Position numbers and translations under genes: made by a program
NCBI GenBank assembly: GCA_002431845.1
Contig: DJEH01000147.1
Span: forward strand, 1-20,106
DNA from: Prevotellaceae bacterium UBA5903
GTDB taxonomy: Bacteria > Bacteroidota > Bacteroidia > Bacteroidales > Bacteroidaceae
Direction of reading: 5' to 3'
Length of the DNA: 20,106 nucleotides
The notes under the pieces: model-generated
The model's database searches: none
What the model was told of the DNA's origin: nothing
The model's input: only the letters and a program-made list of their open reading frames with translations
Shown here: positions 9,101-16,706 of the stretch, piece after piece
How positions within the stretch are numbered: the first letter of the stretch is position 1
Layout: each line of letters starts with the position of its first letter

Positions 9101-9587
9101 AAAACAGACGGGACATCTCAGTGGCGAAATATTTGTAGACGACTGCACCGTAGAGTGCGACCTTCATGCTTATTTTCCTGAAACCTATGTACCTGGAGCC
9201 ACAGAGCGTATGTTGCTATATCGCGAACTCGACTCGCTTGAGACAGACGAACAAATCAGCGATTTCCGTAAGCGCATGGAGGATCGTTTCGGCTCGCTTC
9301 CGCCCGAAGGCGAAGAACTATTGCGCATTGTTCCACTGCGTGCTTTAGGACGACAATTAGGAGCTGAACGACTTACACTAAAAAAACGTAAGATGACTCT
9401 CTACTTTGTGTCAAACACCAATAGCCCATTCTACAAGAGCGACACCTTTGCAAAGATTATTAACTTTGCTACAAACTCTTACCAACGATGCAAGCTTGAC
9501 GAGAACCACGGACATCGCCGTATGATAATAAACGATGTACCATCGGTCGAATTGGCACTAAAAACACTTAAAAACATTAAAGGATAA
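6177..9587 (+). CDS. mfd: Transcription-repair coupling factor Mfd
   Basis: Mfd is a DNA translocase that pushes RNA polymerase stalled at lesions off the template and recruits UvrA for nucleotide excision repair. The product has 1136 residues, close to the usual 1100-1200. The N-terminal UvrB-like module includes FYPSTYRRAVKYA and YVYEPGEFAIRGSILDVYSY. The CarD-like RNA polymerase interaction domain begins at GDYVVHIDHGVGRF (about residue 455). The RecG-like motor has Walker A with GFGKT at 607-611, DEEQ at 705-708, TMSATPIPRTLQ, and motif VI in HQMRGRVGRSSQKAFCYLL. The TRG-type coupling region follows (SDLGSGIHIAMQDLDIRGAG), then the C-terminal D7 domain. It has its own promoter and is divergent from the TonB receptor gene. 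The identification is secure. Confidence 0.97.
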   Translation: MQQLSDLLSIFAKHPQVAALAKIINDHSPNLTHIQGAQASATSLLFASLTARQQGANRPFLFILNDEEEAGYFYHDLTSMLGDEVALFYPSTYRRAVKYAQRDAANEILRTEVLNRLASWNVDKAKPLYVVTFPAALSELVAPLKMVQDNSIELSEGNEYDLTMLSKQLIDIGFKRTDYVYEPGEFAIRGSILDVYSYASEYPFRIDFFGDEVDSIRTFEVQTQLSKEHKQKVCVVADTEVKAEGELVTFTNYLPTDTVLVVKDLGFIHDTIERIYQEGFARQAQQELEATSEMEQAEQQMRLKKELLLTTGEVFLRGVASLQRINIGAQPLGKAYVALHFNTQPQPLYHKNFEMLKHDLSQYKADGYTTYILADSSKQTERLQNIMEEMNAASQLFVPVEHTLHGGFVDNDLRVCFFTDHQIFDRFHKYSLKSDHARDAKMALTLKELMQFEPGDYVVHIDHGVGRFAGLVRMPGADGEMQEMIKLIYKNDDAVYVSIHSLHKVSKYKGKEGEPPRISALGTGAWEKLKERTKKKIKDIARDLIKLYSQRKQEKGFQFSADSFMQHELEAGFAYEDTPDQLKVTQEVKHDMESARPMDRLVCGDVGFGKTEIAVRAAMKACADNKQVAVLVPTTVLALQHYKTFASRLKDFPVRVDYLTRARSTAQTKAILKDLSEGKINILVGTQKLVGKTVKWNDLGLLIIDEEQKFGVSVKEKLRQLKVNVDTLTMSATPIPRTLQFSLMGARDFSVIQTPPPNRRPIQTEIHTFSHEIIAEAINFEMSRNGQVYIVTHRVAALQNLADLVHKYVPDARVAIGHGQMPPDQLEKIVTGFVNYDYDVLISTTIVENGIDVPNANTIIIDAAHHFGLSDLHQMRGRVGRSSQKAFCYLLAPPLALLPDVSRRRLEAIENFSDLGSGIHIAMQDLDIRGAGNLLGSEQSGFIADLGYETYQKILAEAVSELKNDEFADLYADELKQTGHLSGEIFVDDCTVECDLHAYFPETYVPGATERMLLYRELDSLETDEQISDFRKRMEDRFGSLPPEGEELLRIVPLRALGRQLGAERLTLKKRKMTLYFVSNTNSPFYKSDTFAKIINFATNSYQRCKLDENHGHRRMIINDVPSVELALKTLKNIKG

Positions 9588-9592
9588 AGAAA

Positions 9593-9642
9593 GGCGAGGC
9601 TTACTCGCCAAAAATAAGAAGACTTTAAAAGCCTTCTTATTT
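9593..9642 (+). terminator. Two tandem hairpins after mfd, probable terminator
   Basis: GGCGAG (9593-9598) pairs with CTCGCC (9604-9609) just after the mfd stop. A second stem then pairs AAATAAGAAG (9612-9621) with CTTCTTATTT (9633-9642), with possible inner CTT/AAG pairing. The first stem is followed by an A-run, not a T-run, so it may function on the opposite strand or as a transcript 3' end. The pair separates mfd from the rsfS promoter region. Confidence 0.5.
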
Positions 9643-9652
9643 CGTATTTCAC

Positions 9653-9660
9653 TATCTTTG
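9653..9660 (+). promoter_or_regulatory. -7 promoter box upstream of rsfS
   Basis: TATCTTTG, within CACTATCTTTGCACA, matches the -7 consensus and the boxes before the PBP1A, mfd and purA genes. It is 91 bp upstream of the rsfS ATG. There is no TTTG at the 19-bp spacing. The sequence just downstream (9671-9725) is a degenerate relative of the purA promoter module. Confidence 0.55.
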
Positions 9661-9670
9661 CACACAGATA

Positions 9671-9726
9671 AGCATAGGCTCAGCAATTTTAAAACAGTCT
9701 TTGCACTTGCCTTGCATTATCCCTTA
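9671..9726 (+). repeat. Degenerate copy of the purA promoter-module repeat
   Basis: Aligned by eye to the purA upstream region read on the minus strand, both contain ATAGGCT, CTCAGCAA, an AAA-CA stretch, CTTTG, a TTGC/CTGC step, CCTTGCA and TATC in the same order. This copy lacks several bases: TTTG at 9700-9703 is only 14 bp from TATCC at 9718. It is therefore probably not an optimal promoter itself. Confidence 0.5.
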
Positions 9727-9751
9727 CATAGTAAAAATAACAAAACAACGA

Positions 9752-10114
9752 ATGGAAGATACAACACAACACTTGGTTAATACAATTATTGAAGGCATAC
9801 AAGAGAAAAAAGGCAAAAGCATCGTAACTGCTGATTTAACTAAAATCATCACAGCTCCTTGCGCTTGTTTCGTTATATGCCAAGGTGGTTCGCCACAACA
9901 AGTTGATGCTATCGCTGACTCTGTTGAAGAGTTTGCACGCAAAAAGGCTAACGAGAAGCCTGCAGCCATTGCTGGACGCGAAAACGCTGAATGGATAGCC
10001 ATGGACTATGGCACCGTGATGGTGCATATCTTTGTGCCCGAAGCTCGCGAACATTACGACCTCGAAAATCTATGGGACGATGCTCAAATTACCGAAATCC
10101 CCGACCTTGATTAA
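9752..10114 (+). CDS. rsfS: Ribosomal silencing factor RsfS (Iojap family)
   Basis: RsfS binds ribosomal protein uL14 on the 50S subunit and blocks subunit joining, lowering translation under starvation. The 120-residue product has the full family pattern: an N-terminal helix (MEDTTQHLVNTIIEGIQEKK), a central CFVICQGGSPQQVDAIADSV segment, and the signature EWIAMDYGTVMVHIF...REHYDLENLW near the C-terminus. The ATG at 9752 begins a normal RsfS N-terminus. A longer TTG-started frame from 9701 would run through the promoter-module repeat and is rejected. It is 200 bp upstream of ftsH; rsfS-ftsH-cdsA is an order I know from other Bacteroidetes. Confidence 0.94.
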   Translation: MEDTTQHLVNTIIEGIQEKKGKSIVTADLTKIITAPCACFVICQGGSPQQVDAIADSVEEFARKKANEKPAAIAGRENAEWIAMDYGTVMVHIFVPEAREHYDLENLWDDAQITEIPDLD

Positions 10115-10314
10115 TAAGTAGGTATTCAATATTAATTTATATAAGGGCGTTCATGCATTAATTGATATGCCTTAGCACTTTGTTTCCGCCCATAGCCATA
10201 GGCTTCTGACAAGAGCAATGCACAAAATCATACCAATTAATTTTAAGCGTCTACTTAACATTAAGCTATCACATATTTAGCTAAACTGTTGATTACGAAT
10301 TATTTAAACCGAAT

Positions 10315-12426
10315 ATGGATCAAAAACAAAATAACAATCCTAACTTTAAAGGCTTGCCTGGAGGAATAGGGCCACGCAGACCTAAGTTCAACATAGGATG
10401 GCTCTATATGGTTATCATCATAGGGCTAGGTCTTATGCTTTGGAATGGACAAAATAGCAATAGCAATAGCGGCATACAACAAGAAGTAGACTATTCTACC
10501 TTTCGCAACTATGTAGACAAAGGCTATGCACGCGAAGTTGTTGTTAATAAAACCGATGGCGAAGTACGTCTTGTTGTTCGCCCCGAATATATTAGGCAAC
10601 TCTTCAAGGTAGGCACAGACCAAACAGGTACTGCCCCAAGCGTATCGGCTAAGTATCCCAACATTGAGTCGGTAGGTTCTTTCCTCGACGCTCACTATAA
10701 AGGTAGCGTACGTTACGAAGAGAATAACAGCTTTTGGCCAAGTCTTATCAGTAGCATCTTGCCTATCTTATTGTTGGTATTCTTGTGGTATTTCTTGTTC
10801 CGTCGCATGAGTGGCGGTGCCGGAGGTTCTGGTGGCATCTTCAGTGTAGGCAAAAGCAAAGCTCGCTTGTTTGAGAAAAACGGAAAAAATTCTACCAATA
10901 TCACCTTTAAGGATGTTGCAGGACAAGAGGGCGCTAAGCAAGAGATACGCGAGATTGTAGACTTCTTAAAAAACCCTCAAAAATATACCGAATTGGGTGG
11001 TAAAATACCCAAGGGAGCACTGCTCGTTGGCCCTCCGGGTACAGGTAAAACACTTTTGGCTAAAGCCGTTGCAGGCGAGGCTGATGTGCCTTTCTTCTCA
11101 ATGGCAGGTTCCGACTTTGTTGAGATGTTTGTGGGTGTAGGCGCCAGCCGTGTGCGCGACTTATTCCAACAAGCTAAAGAAAAAGCCCCCTGCATCGTAT
11201 TTATCGACGAGATAGACGCTATCGGACGTGCACGTGGCAAAAACCCTACGATGGGTGGCAACGATGAACGCGAAAACACCTTGAACCAGTTACTCACCGA
11301 AATGGATGGTTTTGGCACCAACACAGGCGTTATTGTATTGGCAGCCACTAACCGTGTGGAGATATTGGATAAGGCACTTTTGCGTGCTGGCCGTTTTGAC
11401 AGACAAATCCATGTAGACCTTCCAGAACTCTCTGAACGTGTGGCTATTTTCAAGGTACACATGAAGCCCCTAAAACTTGATAGCAACGTAGACATTGAGA
11501 TGTTGGCACGCCAAACACCTGGTTTCTCGGGAGCCGACATTGCCAACGTGTGCAACGAGGCTGCTTTGATTGCCGCACGTCACAACCGCAAAGAGGTGGG
11601 CAAGCAAGACTTCTTAGACGCCGTAGACCGCATTATTGGCGGTTTAGAGAAAACCTCAAAGGTAATGACCGAGGACGAAAAACGCTCAATCGCTATCCAC
11701 GAGGCTGGTCATGCCTCGGTATCATGGCTTTTGCAATATGCCAATCCTTTGGTTAAAGTTACAATTGTGCCACGTGGTCAAGCACTTGGTGCAGCGTGGT
11801 ATCTGCCCGAAGAGCGCACCATTACTACTCGCGAACAGATGCTCGACGAAATATGTTCTCTCCTTGGCGGCCGTGCTGCCGAAGAACTCTTCATCGGCCA
11901 TATCTCAAGCGGCGCACTCAACGACCTCGAACGTGTTACCAAACGCATCTATGGCATGGTGGCTTATCTTGGCATGAGCGATAAACTCTCTAACGTGTGC
12001 TACTATGATGCACAGAGTGAATACAGCTTCTCTAAACCCTACTCTGAGCATACAGCACAACTTATCGACTCTGAAGTACAACGCCTTATCTCTGAACAAT
12101 ACGAACGTGCTAAACGCTTGCTCACAGAGAATGCAGCTAAACACAACGAGTTGGCCAACCTTCTGGTTGAACGCGAAGTAATCTTTACCGAAGATGTTGA
12201 ACGTATCTTTGGTCCACGTCCGTGGAAGAGTCGTGCCGACATCTTGATGGAGGAAGAGGCTCTAAAACTTGCCGACGAACGTGCCAAGAAACTCGAGAAA
12301 GAGCAAGCACAAAAAGAGCAAGCAAATAGCGAAGAGGCTACTACCAATAAAGAAGAGCAGCCCTCAGAACCTTCTGGAAACAGTTCTGAACCGACCGTAA
12401 ATTCACAATCTATCCATAATGAATAA
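10315..12426 (+). CDS. ftsH: ATP-dependent zinc metalloprotease FtsH
   Basis: FtsH is a hexameric inner-membrane AAA+ protease that extracts and degrades damaged membrane proteins and some regulators. The 703-residue product has a Gly/Pro/Asn-rich N-terminus, a first membrane helix at about residues 27-44, a periplasmic domain, and a second helix just before FLFRRMSGGAGGSGG. The AAA+ module has Walker A GPPGTGKT at 239-246, Walker B IVFIDEIDAIG and the second region of homology ATNRVEILDKALLRAGRFDR. The peptidase domain has the zinc motif HEAGH at 462-466, with LNDLER downstream, where the third zinc ligand is expected. The final 60 or so residues are a charged Glu/Lys/Gln/Ser tail. The stop overlaps the cdsA start by 8 bp, which indicates translational coupling. 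Confidence 0.97.
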   Translation: MDQKQNNNPNFKGLPGGIGPRRPKFNIGWLYMVIIIGLGLMLWNGQNSNSNSGIQQEVDYSTFRNYVDKGYAREVVVNKTDGEVRLVVRPEYIRQLFKVGTDQTGTAPSVSAKYPNIESVGSFLDAHYKGSVRYEENNSFWPSLISSILPILLLVFLWYFLFRRMSGGAGGSGGIFSVGKSKARLFEKNGKNSTNITFKDVAGQEGAKQEIREIVDFLKNPQKYTELGGKIPKGALLVGPPGTGKTLLAKAVAGEADVPFFSMAGSDFVEMFVGVGASRVRDLFQQAKEKAPCIVFIDEIDAIGRARGKNPTMGGNDERENTLNQLLTEMDGFGTNTGVIVLAATNRVEILDKALLRAGRFDRQIHVDLPELSERVAIFKVHMKPLKLDSNVDIEMLARQTPGFSGADIANVCNEAALIAARHNRKEVGKQDFLDAVDRIIGGLEKTSKVMTEDEKRSIAIHEAGHASVSWLLQYANPLVKVTIVPRGQALGAAWYLPEERTITTREQMLDEICSLLGGRAAEELFIGHISSGALNDLERVTKRIYGMVAYLGMSDKLSNVCYYDAQSEYSFSKPYSEHTAQLIDSEVQRLISEQYERAKRLLTENAAKHNELANLLVEREVIFTEDVERIFGPRPWKSRADILMEEEALKLADERAKKLEKEQAQKEQANSEEATTNKEEQPSEPSGNSSEPTVNSQSIHNE

Positions 12427-13267
12427 TCTTGTTATGCGAACCCTCACAGGCATTGTTTTCGTAGCAGTGCTTGTGGGGGCTACGCTTTATAGTCCAGCAT
12501 CATTTATTTTGTTGTTTGCCATTGTTACGGCACTTACAACATGGGAGTTTTCAACCAACGTAAACCGTTATGCAGGAGCATCGGTTAATAAACTCATCAA
12601 TGCAGTTGCCGCAGTATATCTGTTTGTTGCATTTGCAGGTTTCTGTGGCGACCTTGTTCCGTCTAAGGCCTTTGTTCCCTACTTAGTGTCTATCATTTAC
12701 CTTTTGGTTAGCGAACTTTACCTACAAAAGAGCGACCCATTAAAGAATTGGGCCTATGCCTTTGCCTCGCAGATATACGTAGCTCTATCATTTAGTTTAC
12801 TCAATGTTTTAGCATTCCGCTACGACCCCATGACCAACCACACAAGCTACGAAAGCATCTATCCACTCAGCATATTCCTCTTTCTTTGGACAAGTGATAC
12901 GGGAGCTTACTGCTGTGGATCAATGTTGCACAAGTACTTCCCTGCCAAACTTTTTGAGCGCATCTCGCCCAACAAGTCGTGGGTGGGTAGCATTGGCGGT
13001 GGTGTGCTTTGCTTGGTTGTAGCCACCATTTTGTGGCATTTCTTCCCCGACAAGCTCACACTTCCTGGATGGTTGGGGCTCGGACTCACCGTGTGCATTT
13101 TTGGCACTTGGGGCGACTTAGTCGAGAGCCTTTTCAAGCGTCAGCTTGGCATAAAAGATAGCGGCCACATACTGCCAGGACATGGTGGTATGCTCGATCG
13201 TTTTGACTCTTCACTCTTAGCCATTCCTGCAGCAGCACTGTACCTTTACACCTTTGAGAGCTTTTAA
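12419..13267 (+). CDS. cdsA: Phosphatidate cytidylyltransferase CdsA
   Basis: CdsA makes CDP-diacylglycerol from CTP and phosphatidic acid, the precursor of the bacterium's phospholipids. The 282-residue protein is largely hydrophobic, with multiple predicted membrane helices. It carries the family signature near the C-terminus: SLFKRQLGIKDSGHILPGHG followed by GMLDRFDS, preceded by SPNKSWVGSIGGG and FGTWGDLVE. The ATG lies inside the ftsH 3' end (ATGAATAA), so it is probably translated from the same mRNA by re-initiation. guaA follows after 69 bp. Confidence 0.95.
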   Translation: MNNLVMRTLTGIVFVAVLVGATLYSPASFILLFAIVTALTTWEFSTNVNRYAGASVNKLINAVAAVYLFVAFAGFCGDLVPSKAFVPYLVSIIYLLVSELYLQKSDPLKNWAYAFASQIYVALSFSLLNVLAFRYDPMTNHTSYESIYPLSIFLFLWTSDTGAYCCGSMLHKYFPAKLFERISPNKSWVGSIGGGVLCLVVATILWHFFPDKLTLPGWLGLGLTVCIFGTWGDLVESLFKRQLGIKDSGHILPGHGGMLDRFDSSLLAIPAAALYLYTFESF

Positions 13268-13336
13268 TCTCTTGAATAAACGGCACACACTGCCCATTAC
13301 ATTATTACGACAATATATTAGTGAAATAAATACCGT

Positions 13337-14947
13337 ATGCAACAGAAAATCATTATTCTCGACTTCGGCTCTCAAACCACTCAACTGATTGGTCGCAGAC
13401 TGCGCGAACTCGACACTTTTTGCGAAATTCTGCCCTACAACAAGTTTCCTCACAACGACCCCACTGTAATTGGTGTTATTCTTTCGGGTTCTCCCTACAG
13501 CGTTTACGACCCTGAGGCATTCAAGGTAGATTTAAGCGAAATACGCGGCAAATACCCTATTCTTGGCATCTGCTATGGCGCACAATACATGTCGCAACTT
13601 TATGGTGGCAAGGTTGAACCTGCAGGTAGTCGCGAGTATGGACGCGCCAACCTTGAGAACTTTGACCACAGCAACCCCTTGTTTAAAGGCTTCAACGATA
13701 ACTCACAAGTATGGATGAGCCATGGCGACACCATCACGGCTATTCCACAAGGCTTTCATTGCATTGCATCTACATCGAAAGTTAAATATGCTGCCTACCA
13801 AGCAGACAACGAACCGCTATGGGGTGTACAATTCCATCCCGAGGTGTTCCACTCATTGCAGGGCACACAATTGCTCAAAAACTTTGCAGTAGACATTTGC
13901 GGTAGCCGTCAAGACTGGAGTCCCGACTCATTTGTAGACACCACTGTGGCAGAGTTGAAAGAGCAACTTGGCAACGACAAAGTAATACTTGGTCTTTCGG
14001 GCGGTGTTGATAGTTCGGTGGCAGCAGTGCTTCTTCATCGTGCCATTGGCAGCAACCTTACATGTATTTTTGTAGACCATGGTATGCTCCGTAAAAACGA
14101 GTTTACCGACGTAATGAACGACTACAAATGCCTTGGTTTGAACGTTGTTGGCGTTGATGCCAGCGAAAAGTTCTTTGCCGACCTTGACGGTGTTACCGAC
14201 CCCGAGCAAAAGCGCAAGATTATTGGTCGCGACTTTGTTGAAGTGTTCAATGCCGAAGCTAAAAAGCAAACTGGTGCTAAGTGGTTGGCACAAGGCACTA
14301 TCTACCCCGACCGCATTGAGTCGCTCAACATTACGGGCAAAGTTATCAAGAGCCACCACAACGTGGGTGGTCTGCCCAAAGAGATGAATCTGCAACTATG
14401 CGAGCCACTCAAATGGTTGTTTAAGGACGAAGTGCGCCGTGTGGGTCGCTCATTGGGTATGCCTGAGCACCTCATTACGCGTCACCCTTTCCCTGGCCCA
14501 GGTTTAGCCGTTCGTATTTTGGGTAGCATCACACGCGAAAAGGTACGCATTCTTCAAGATGCCGACGACATCTACATTCGCAGTCTGCGTGAATATAAAA
14601 CCAAACTTTCGGGCGAGGAGGCACGCCGCGTACTTGCTGCAGGCGTTCCTGCCGACATGAAGAATGGCGAGATAGAAGTAAGTCTCTACGACCAAGTATG
14701 GCAAGCTGGCACCGTATTACTCTCTACCATTCGCTCTGTAGGAGTGATGGGCGACGAACGCACCTACGAGCATCCCGTAGCCTTGCGTGCCGTTACAAGT
14801 ACCGATGCCATGACTGCCGACTGGGCTCACCTTCCCTACGACTTTATGGCAAAAGTATCAAACGACATCATCAACCACGTAAAGGGAGTAAACAGAGTAT
14901 GCTACGACATCTCTTCAAAACCACCCTCAACAATTGAGTGGGAATAA
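13337..14947 (+). CDS. guaA: GMP synthase (glutamine-hydrolysing)
   Basis: GuaA converts XMP to GMP using ATP and glutamine-derived ammonia. The 536-residue product has an N-terminal class I amidotransferase domain with nucleophile C79 in GICYGAQYM and the H167/E169 pair in FHPEVFHS. The ATP-pyrophosphatase domain has the PP-loop SGGVDSS at 221-227. The C-terminal dimerisation domain has RHPFPGPGLAVRILG and ends CYDISSKPPSTIEWE. The start opens with MQQKIIILDFGSQ, standard for the family. It is 69 bp downstream of cdsA with no clear promoter box in the gap, so read-through is likely. A strong terminator follows. purA, the AMP-branch counterpart, lies 4 kb away on the other strand. Confidence 0.97.
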   Translation: MQQKIIILDFGSQTTQLIGRRLRELDTFCEILPYNKFPHNDPTVIGVILSGSPYSVYDPEAFKVDLSEIRGKYPILGICYGAQYMSQLYGGKVEPAGSREYGRANLENFDHSNPLFKGFNDNSQVWMSHGDTITAIPQGFHCIASTSKVKYAAYQADNEPLWGVQFHPEVFHSLQGTQLLKNFAVDICGSRQDWSPDSFVDTTVAELKEQLGNDKVILGLSGGVDSSVAAVLLHRAIGSNLTCIFVDHGMLRKNEFTDVMNDYKCLGLNVVGVDASEKFFADLDGVTDPEQKRKIIGRDFVEVFNAEAKKQTGAKWLAQGTIYPDRIESLNITGKVIKSHHNVGGLPKEMNLQLCEPLKWLFKDEVRRVGRSLGMPEHLITRHPFPGPGLAVRILGSITREKVRILQDADDIYIRSLREYKTKLSGEEARRVLAAGVPADMKNGEIEVSLYDQVWQAGTVLLSTIRSVGVMGDERTYEHPVALRAVTSTDAMTADWAHLPYDFMAKVSNDIINHVKGVNRVCYDISSKPPSTIEWE

Positions 14948-14999
14948 CATACAGAATTTATAGAACCACCCATATACGTTTTTCCACACTATAAAAAAT

Positions 15000-15047
15000 A
15001 GAGAGGTCAGTAAAACCCCAATAGAGTTTTATTGACCTCTCTTTTTT
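15000..15047 (+). terminator. Intrinsic terminator after guaA
   Basis: AGAGAGGTCAGTAAAAC (15000-15016) pairs with GTTTTATTGACCTCTCT (15026-15042) over 17 positions with one G-U pair. The loop is CCCAATAGA, and a run of six T ends at 15047. This is a textbook rho-independent terminator and closes the rightward gene set. Confidence 0.9.
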
Positions 15048-15134
15048 AAACGTCCTAAAATAAGTAGGTGTAATAAAAGGCACCGAGCAATAATTACTCA
15101 AAAAAATAAATCTATTGAATATTTCCCCATCTAT

Positions 15135-15438
15135 CTAGGCTTTAGAGATGAAAGGTATTTCAAACTTCGGTTGTATGCGTTGCACGATTGCCGTATCACT
15201 CAAAATGTCGGATGAACCTTATAATCACCTATAAAAGCCTCTCGGTGCTTCCCATAGAAAGAAAAGCCTATTCCATTCACTCGTAGTAATGATAGTTTGT
15301 TTCCATCATTGTCTTCAAGCGAGCATTGCATGTTGTTCTCCCAAGTCTTATTCAAGTATTTGTGAAACTTGCTTATACACCACAAATAGACCTATGGTTG
15401 TAATCCACAATAAAAACAACGTTGTAAGTATCTGTCAT
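15135..15438 (-). pseudogene. Frameshifted remnant of a small single-membrane-helix protein
   Basis: Three consecutive minus-strand segments in different frames each look coding. After the ATG at 15436-15438, a shifted frame (15434-15351) encodes a membrane-helix-like QILTTLFLLWITTIGLFVVY followed by KQVSQILE and a stop. A second frame (about 15345-15225) gives NKTWENNMQCSLEDNDGNKL, then LLRVNGIGFSFYGKHREAFIGDYK. A third (15218-15138) gives GSSDILSDTAIVQRIQPKFE then IPFISKA and stop TAG at 15135-15137. Joining them would make one protein of about 95 residues with an N-terminal helix. I do not recognise the family. It lies 64 bp downstream of the exported-protein gene on the same strand. The alternative is non-coding DNA with chance open frames. 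Confidence 0.4.
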
Positions 15439-15470
15439 ATTGTCTTCCCTAAATATGTGTTGAGCGCAAC

Positions 15471-15508
15471 TTCTAATTTGTCATTGTAATAATTTCCAAA
15501 AATTAGAA
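15471..15508 (-). repeat. AT-rich inverted repeat across the 3' end of the exported-protein gene
   Basis: TTCTAATTT (15471-15479) and AAATTAGAA (15500-15508) are perfect 9-bp arms around a 20-nt loop, spanning the stop codon of the upstream gene. No T-run follows, so a terminator role is weakly supported. Confidence 0.3.
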
Positions 15509-16588
15509 ATTAAGAACATCAAAAGCATCTTTTATCGGTTGCACATTAGTATAATCGTAAAATTCAATTTGTGGTTCTGAATATTCTGGATAATTAAATT
15601 CTGCAATAGGAATAGATGCATCCTTACAAGCCAATGGTTCTTCCTCTATCTTACCATTCTTCATTAGTAGCTTGCAACTATAATATGCCCCACTTTGCGC
15701 TTCCACCATTATCACATATCCAGATCCTTGCTGAAAGTCTCGATGTCCAGCTGTGGCTTTATATATAGTATGCACACGTCCTTCCCTTATCGTATATACA
15801 TTCAGTTTAAAGTCAGCCTCGCAATGTCCGTATTTGACAAATAGCTCAGGCATGTTATCATTGTTCATATCTGCTAGGAAGTATGTACAATATCCACGCC
15901 CTTCTTTGTCTGCTATTTTATCAAAACACTGCTCCAACTGCTGTTTGTACAATTGAACTTTCGAGTTATTCTTTTGTCGTACTTTTTTCAAGTTGGTATG
16001 CTTCAAACAGTTTCCGTTCCAATCAAAGACAGAAATGACATTATATCTCCCTCCTTTCTTATAATAAACGTAAGATTGACCTATAGGCAAATCTTCTTCA
16101 GAAGACATTCCGTAAATACCTGCATTACAAGGCAACTGAATTGTTGGTAGACCTTTAGTCAAACTGATGATGTACGTGTAACAATTCCTGTCATCGTAAC
16201 CTTCCACTAAAATTTTGTCTTCTTCAGCGTTAATACGCACAGAGTTTATTGTTGGGATTGATGTCAATGAAACTTTTTGAACCTTATCCCCATATCCGAG
16301 ACATTCATAGTTATCATTAGGATTTGTTGTCAACAGTTTCATCAGTTTGCCACTTTTAGGCCTATATGCCCATAGAGTTACTGCATCCATACCATTGCCA
16401 CAGATGCTATCCACATTTGTAAAAACAATGAGATTATGTCCTTCAGCAGCAATTTGTGTTGTTAATGGTAGGTGTAGAGTATCTTTTAGCATTGACACAG
16501 TTCTTGTTTCATGAGTATTTGCGATAACAGATACCGTTGTCGTTACCAATATTGTGCTAATAACCAGAAGTTTAAATATTCTCTTCAT
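15503..16588 (-). CDS. Exported protein of unknown function with a calcium-loop-like motif
   Basis: I do not recognise this 361-residue protein by name. It starts with a clear Sec signal (MKRIFKLLVISTILVTTTVS, cleavage probably near VIA-NT) and has no lipobox Cys, so it should be periplasmic or outside the cell. The middle (residues about 35-200) is rich in beta-type segments. The C-terminal part contains LADMNNDNMPELFVKYG, a DxNxDxxPEL loop like those of FG-GAP/EF-hand-type calcium-binding repeats, followed by NVYTIREGRVHTIY, GHRDFQQGSGY and LLMKNGKIEEE, resembling repeats seen in secreted Prevotella proteins of unknown role. The codon and base composition is more AT-rich than that of the neighbouring housekeeping genes. 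It is flanked by hairpins and a gene remnant, so this stretch may be an accessory insertion. Confidence 0.75.
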   Translation of the reverse strand: MKRIFKLLVISTILVTTTVSVIANTHETRTVSMLKDTLHLPLTTQIAAEGHNLIVFTNVDSICGNGMDAVTLWAYRPKSGKLMKLLTTNPNDNYECLGYGDKVQKVSLTSIPTINSVRINAEEDKILVEGYDDRNCYTYIISLTKGLPTIQLPCNAGIYGMSSEEDLPIGQSYVYYKKGGRYNVISVFDWNGNCLKHTNLKKVRQKNNSKVQLYKQQLEQCFDKIADKEGRGYCTYFLADMNNDNMPELFVKYGHCEADFKLNVYTIREGRVHTIYKATAGHRDFQQGSGYVIMVEAQSGAYYSCKLLMKNGKIEEEPLACKDASIPIAEFNYPEYSEPQIEFYDYTNVQPIKDAFDVLNF

Positions 16589-16706
16589 ATTCGTAATTTT
16601 GGATGTTAATATTCACAAACGGGTCTGACAGACATCCCACGCCATCTTGGGCATGAATCTATCATTTTGCCAATGGATGTAGATGCATTTACCCTTCCTT
16701 GATTAA

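Noticed and set aside
9701..9751. Longer RsfS start at a TTG codon
   Set aside because: The added residues match no RsfS N-terminus, and the DNA there resembles the purA promoter repeat.
10115..10314. Possible promoter or further module copy before ftsH
   Set aside because: ATAGGCT and CACTTTG occur, but not in the module's order or spacing, and no TAnnTTTG box was found.
10977..11555. Open frame of 192 codons antisense to the ftsH AAA+ domain
   Set aside because: Low-complexity Ser/Pro-rich shadow of a conserved gene, with no promoter or homology.
13928..14395. Open frame of 155 codons antisense to guaA
   Set aside because: Shadow of a highly conserved coding region.
15289..15489. Plus-strand 66-codon open frame
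   Set aside because: Cys-rich, unstructured product antisense to the more protein-like minus-strand segments. It looks like a shadow.
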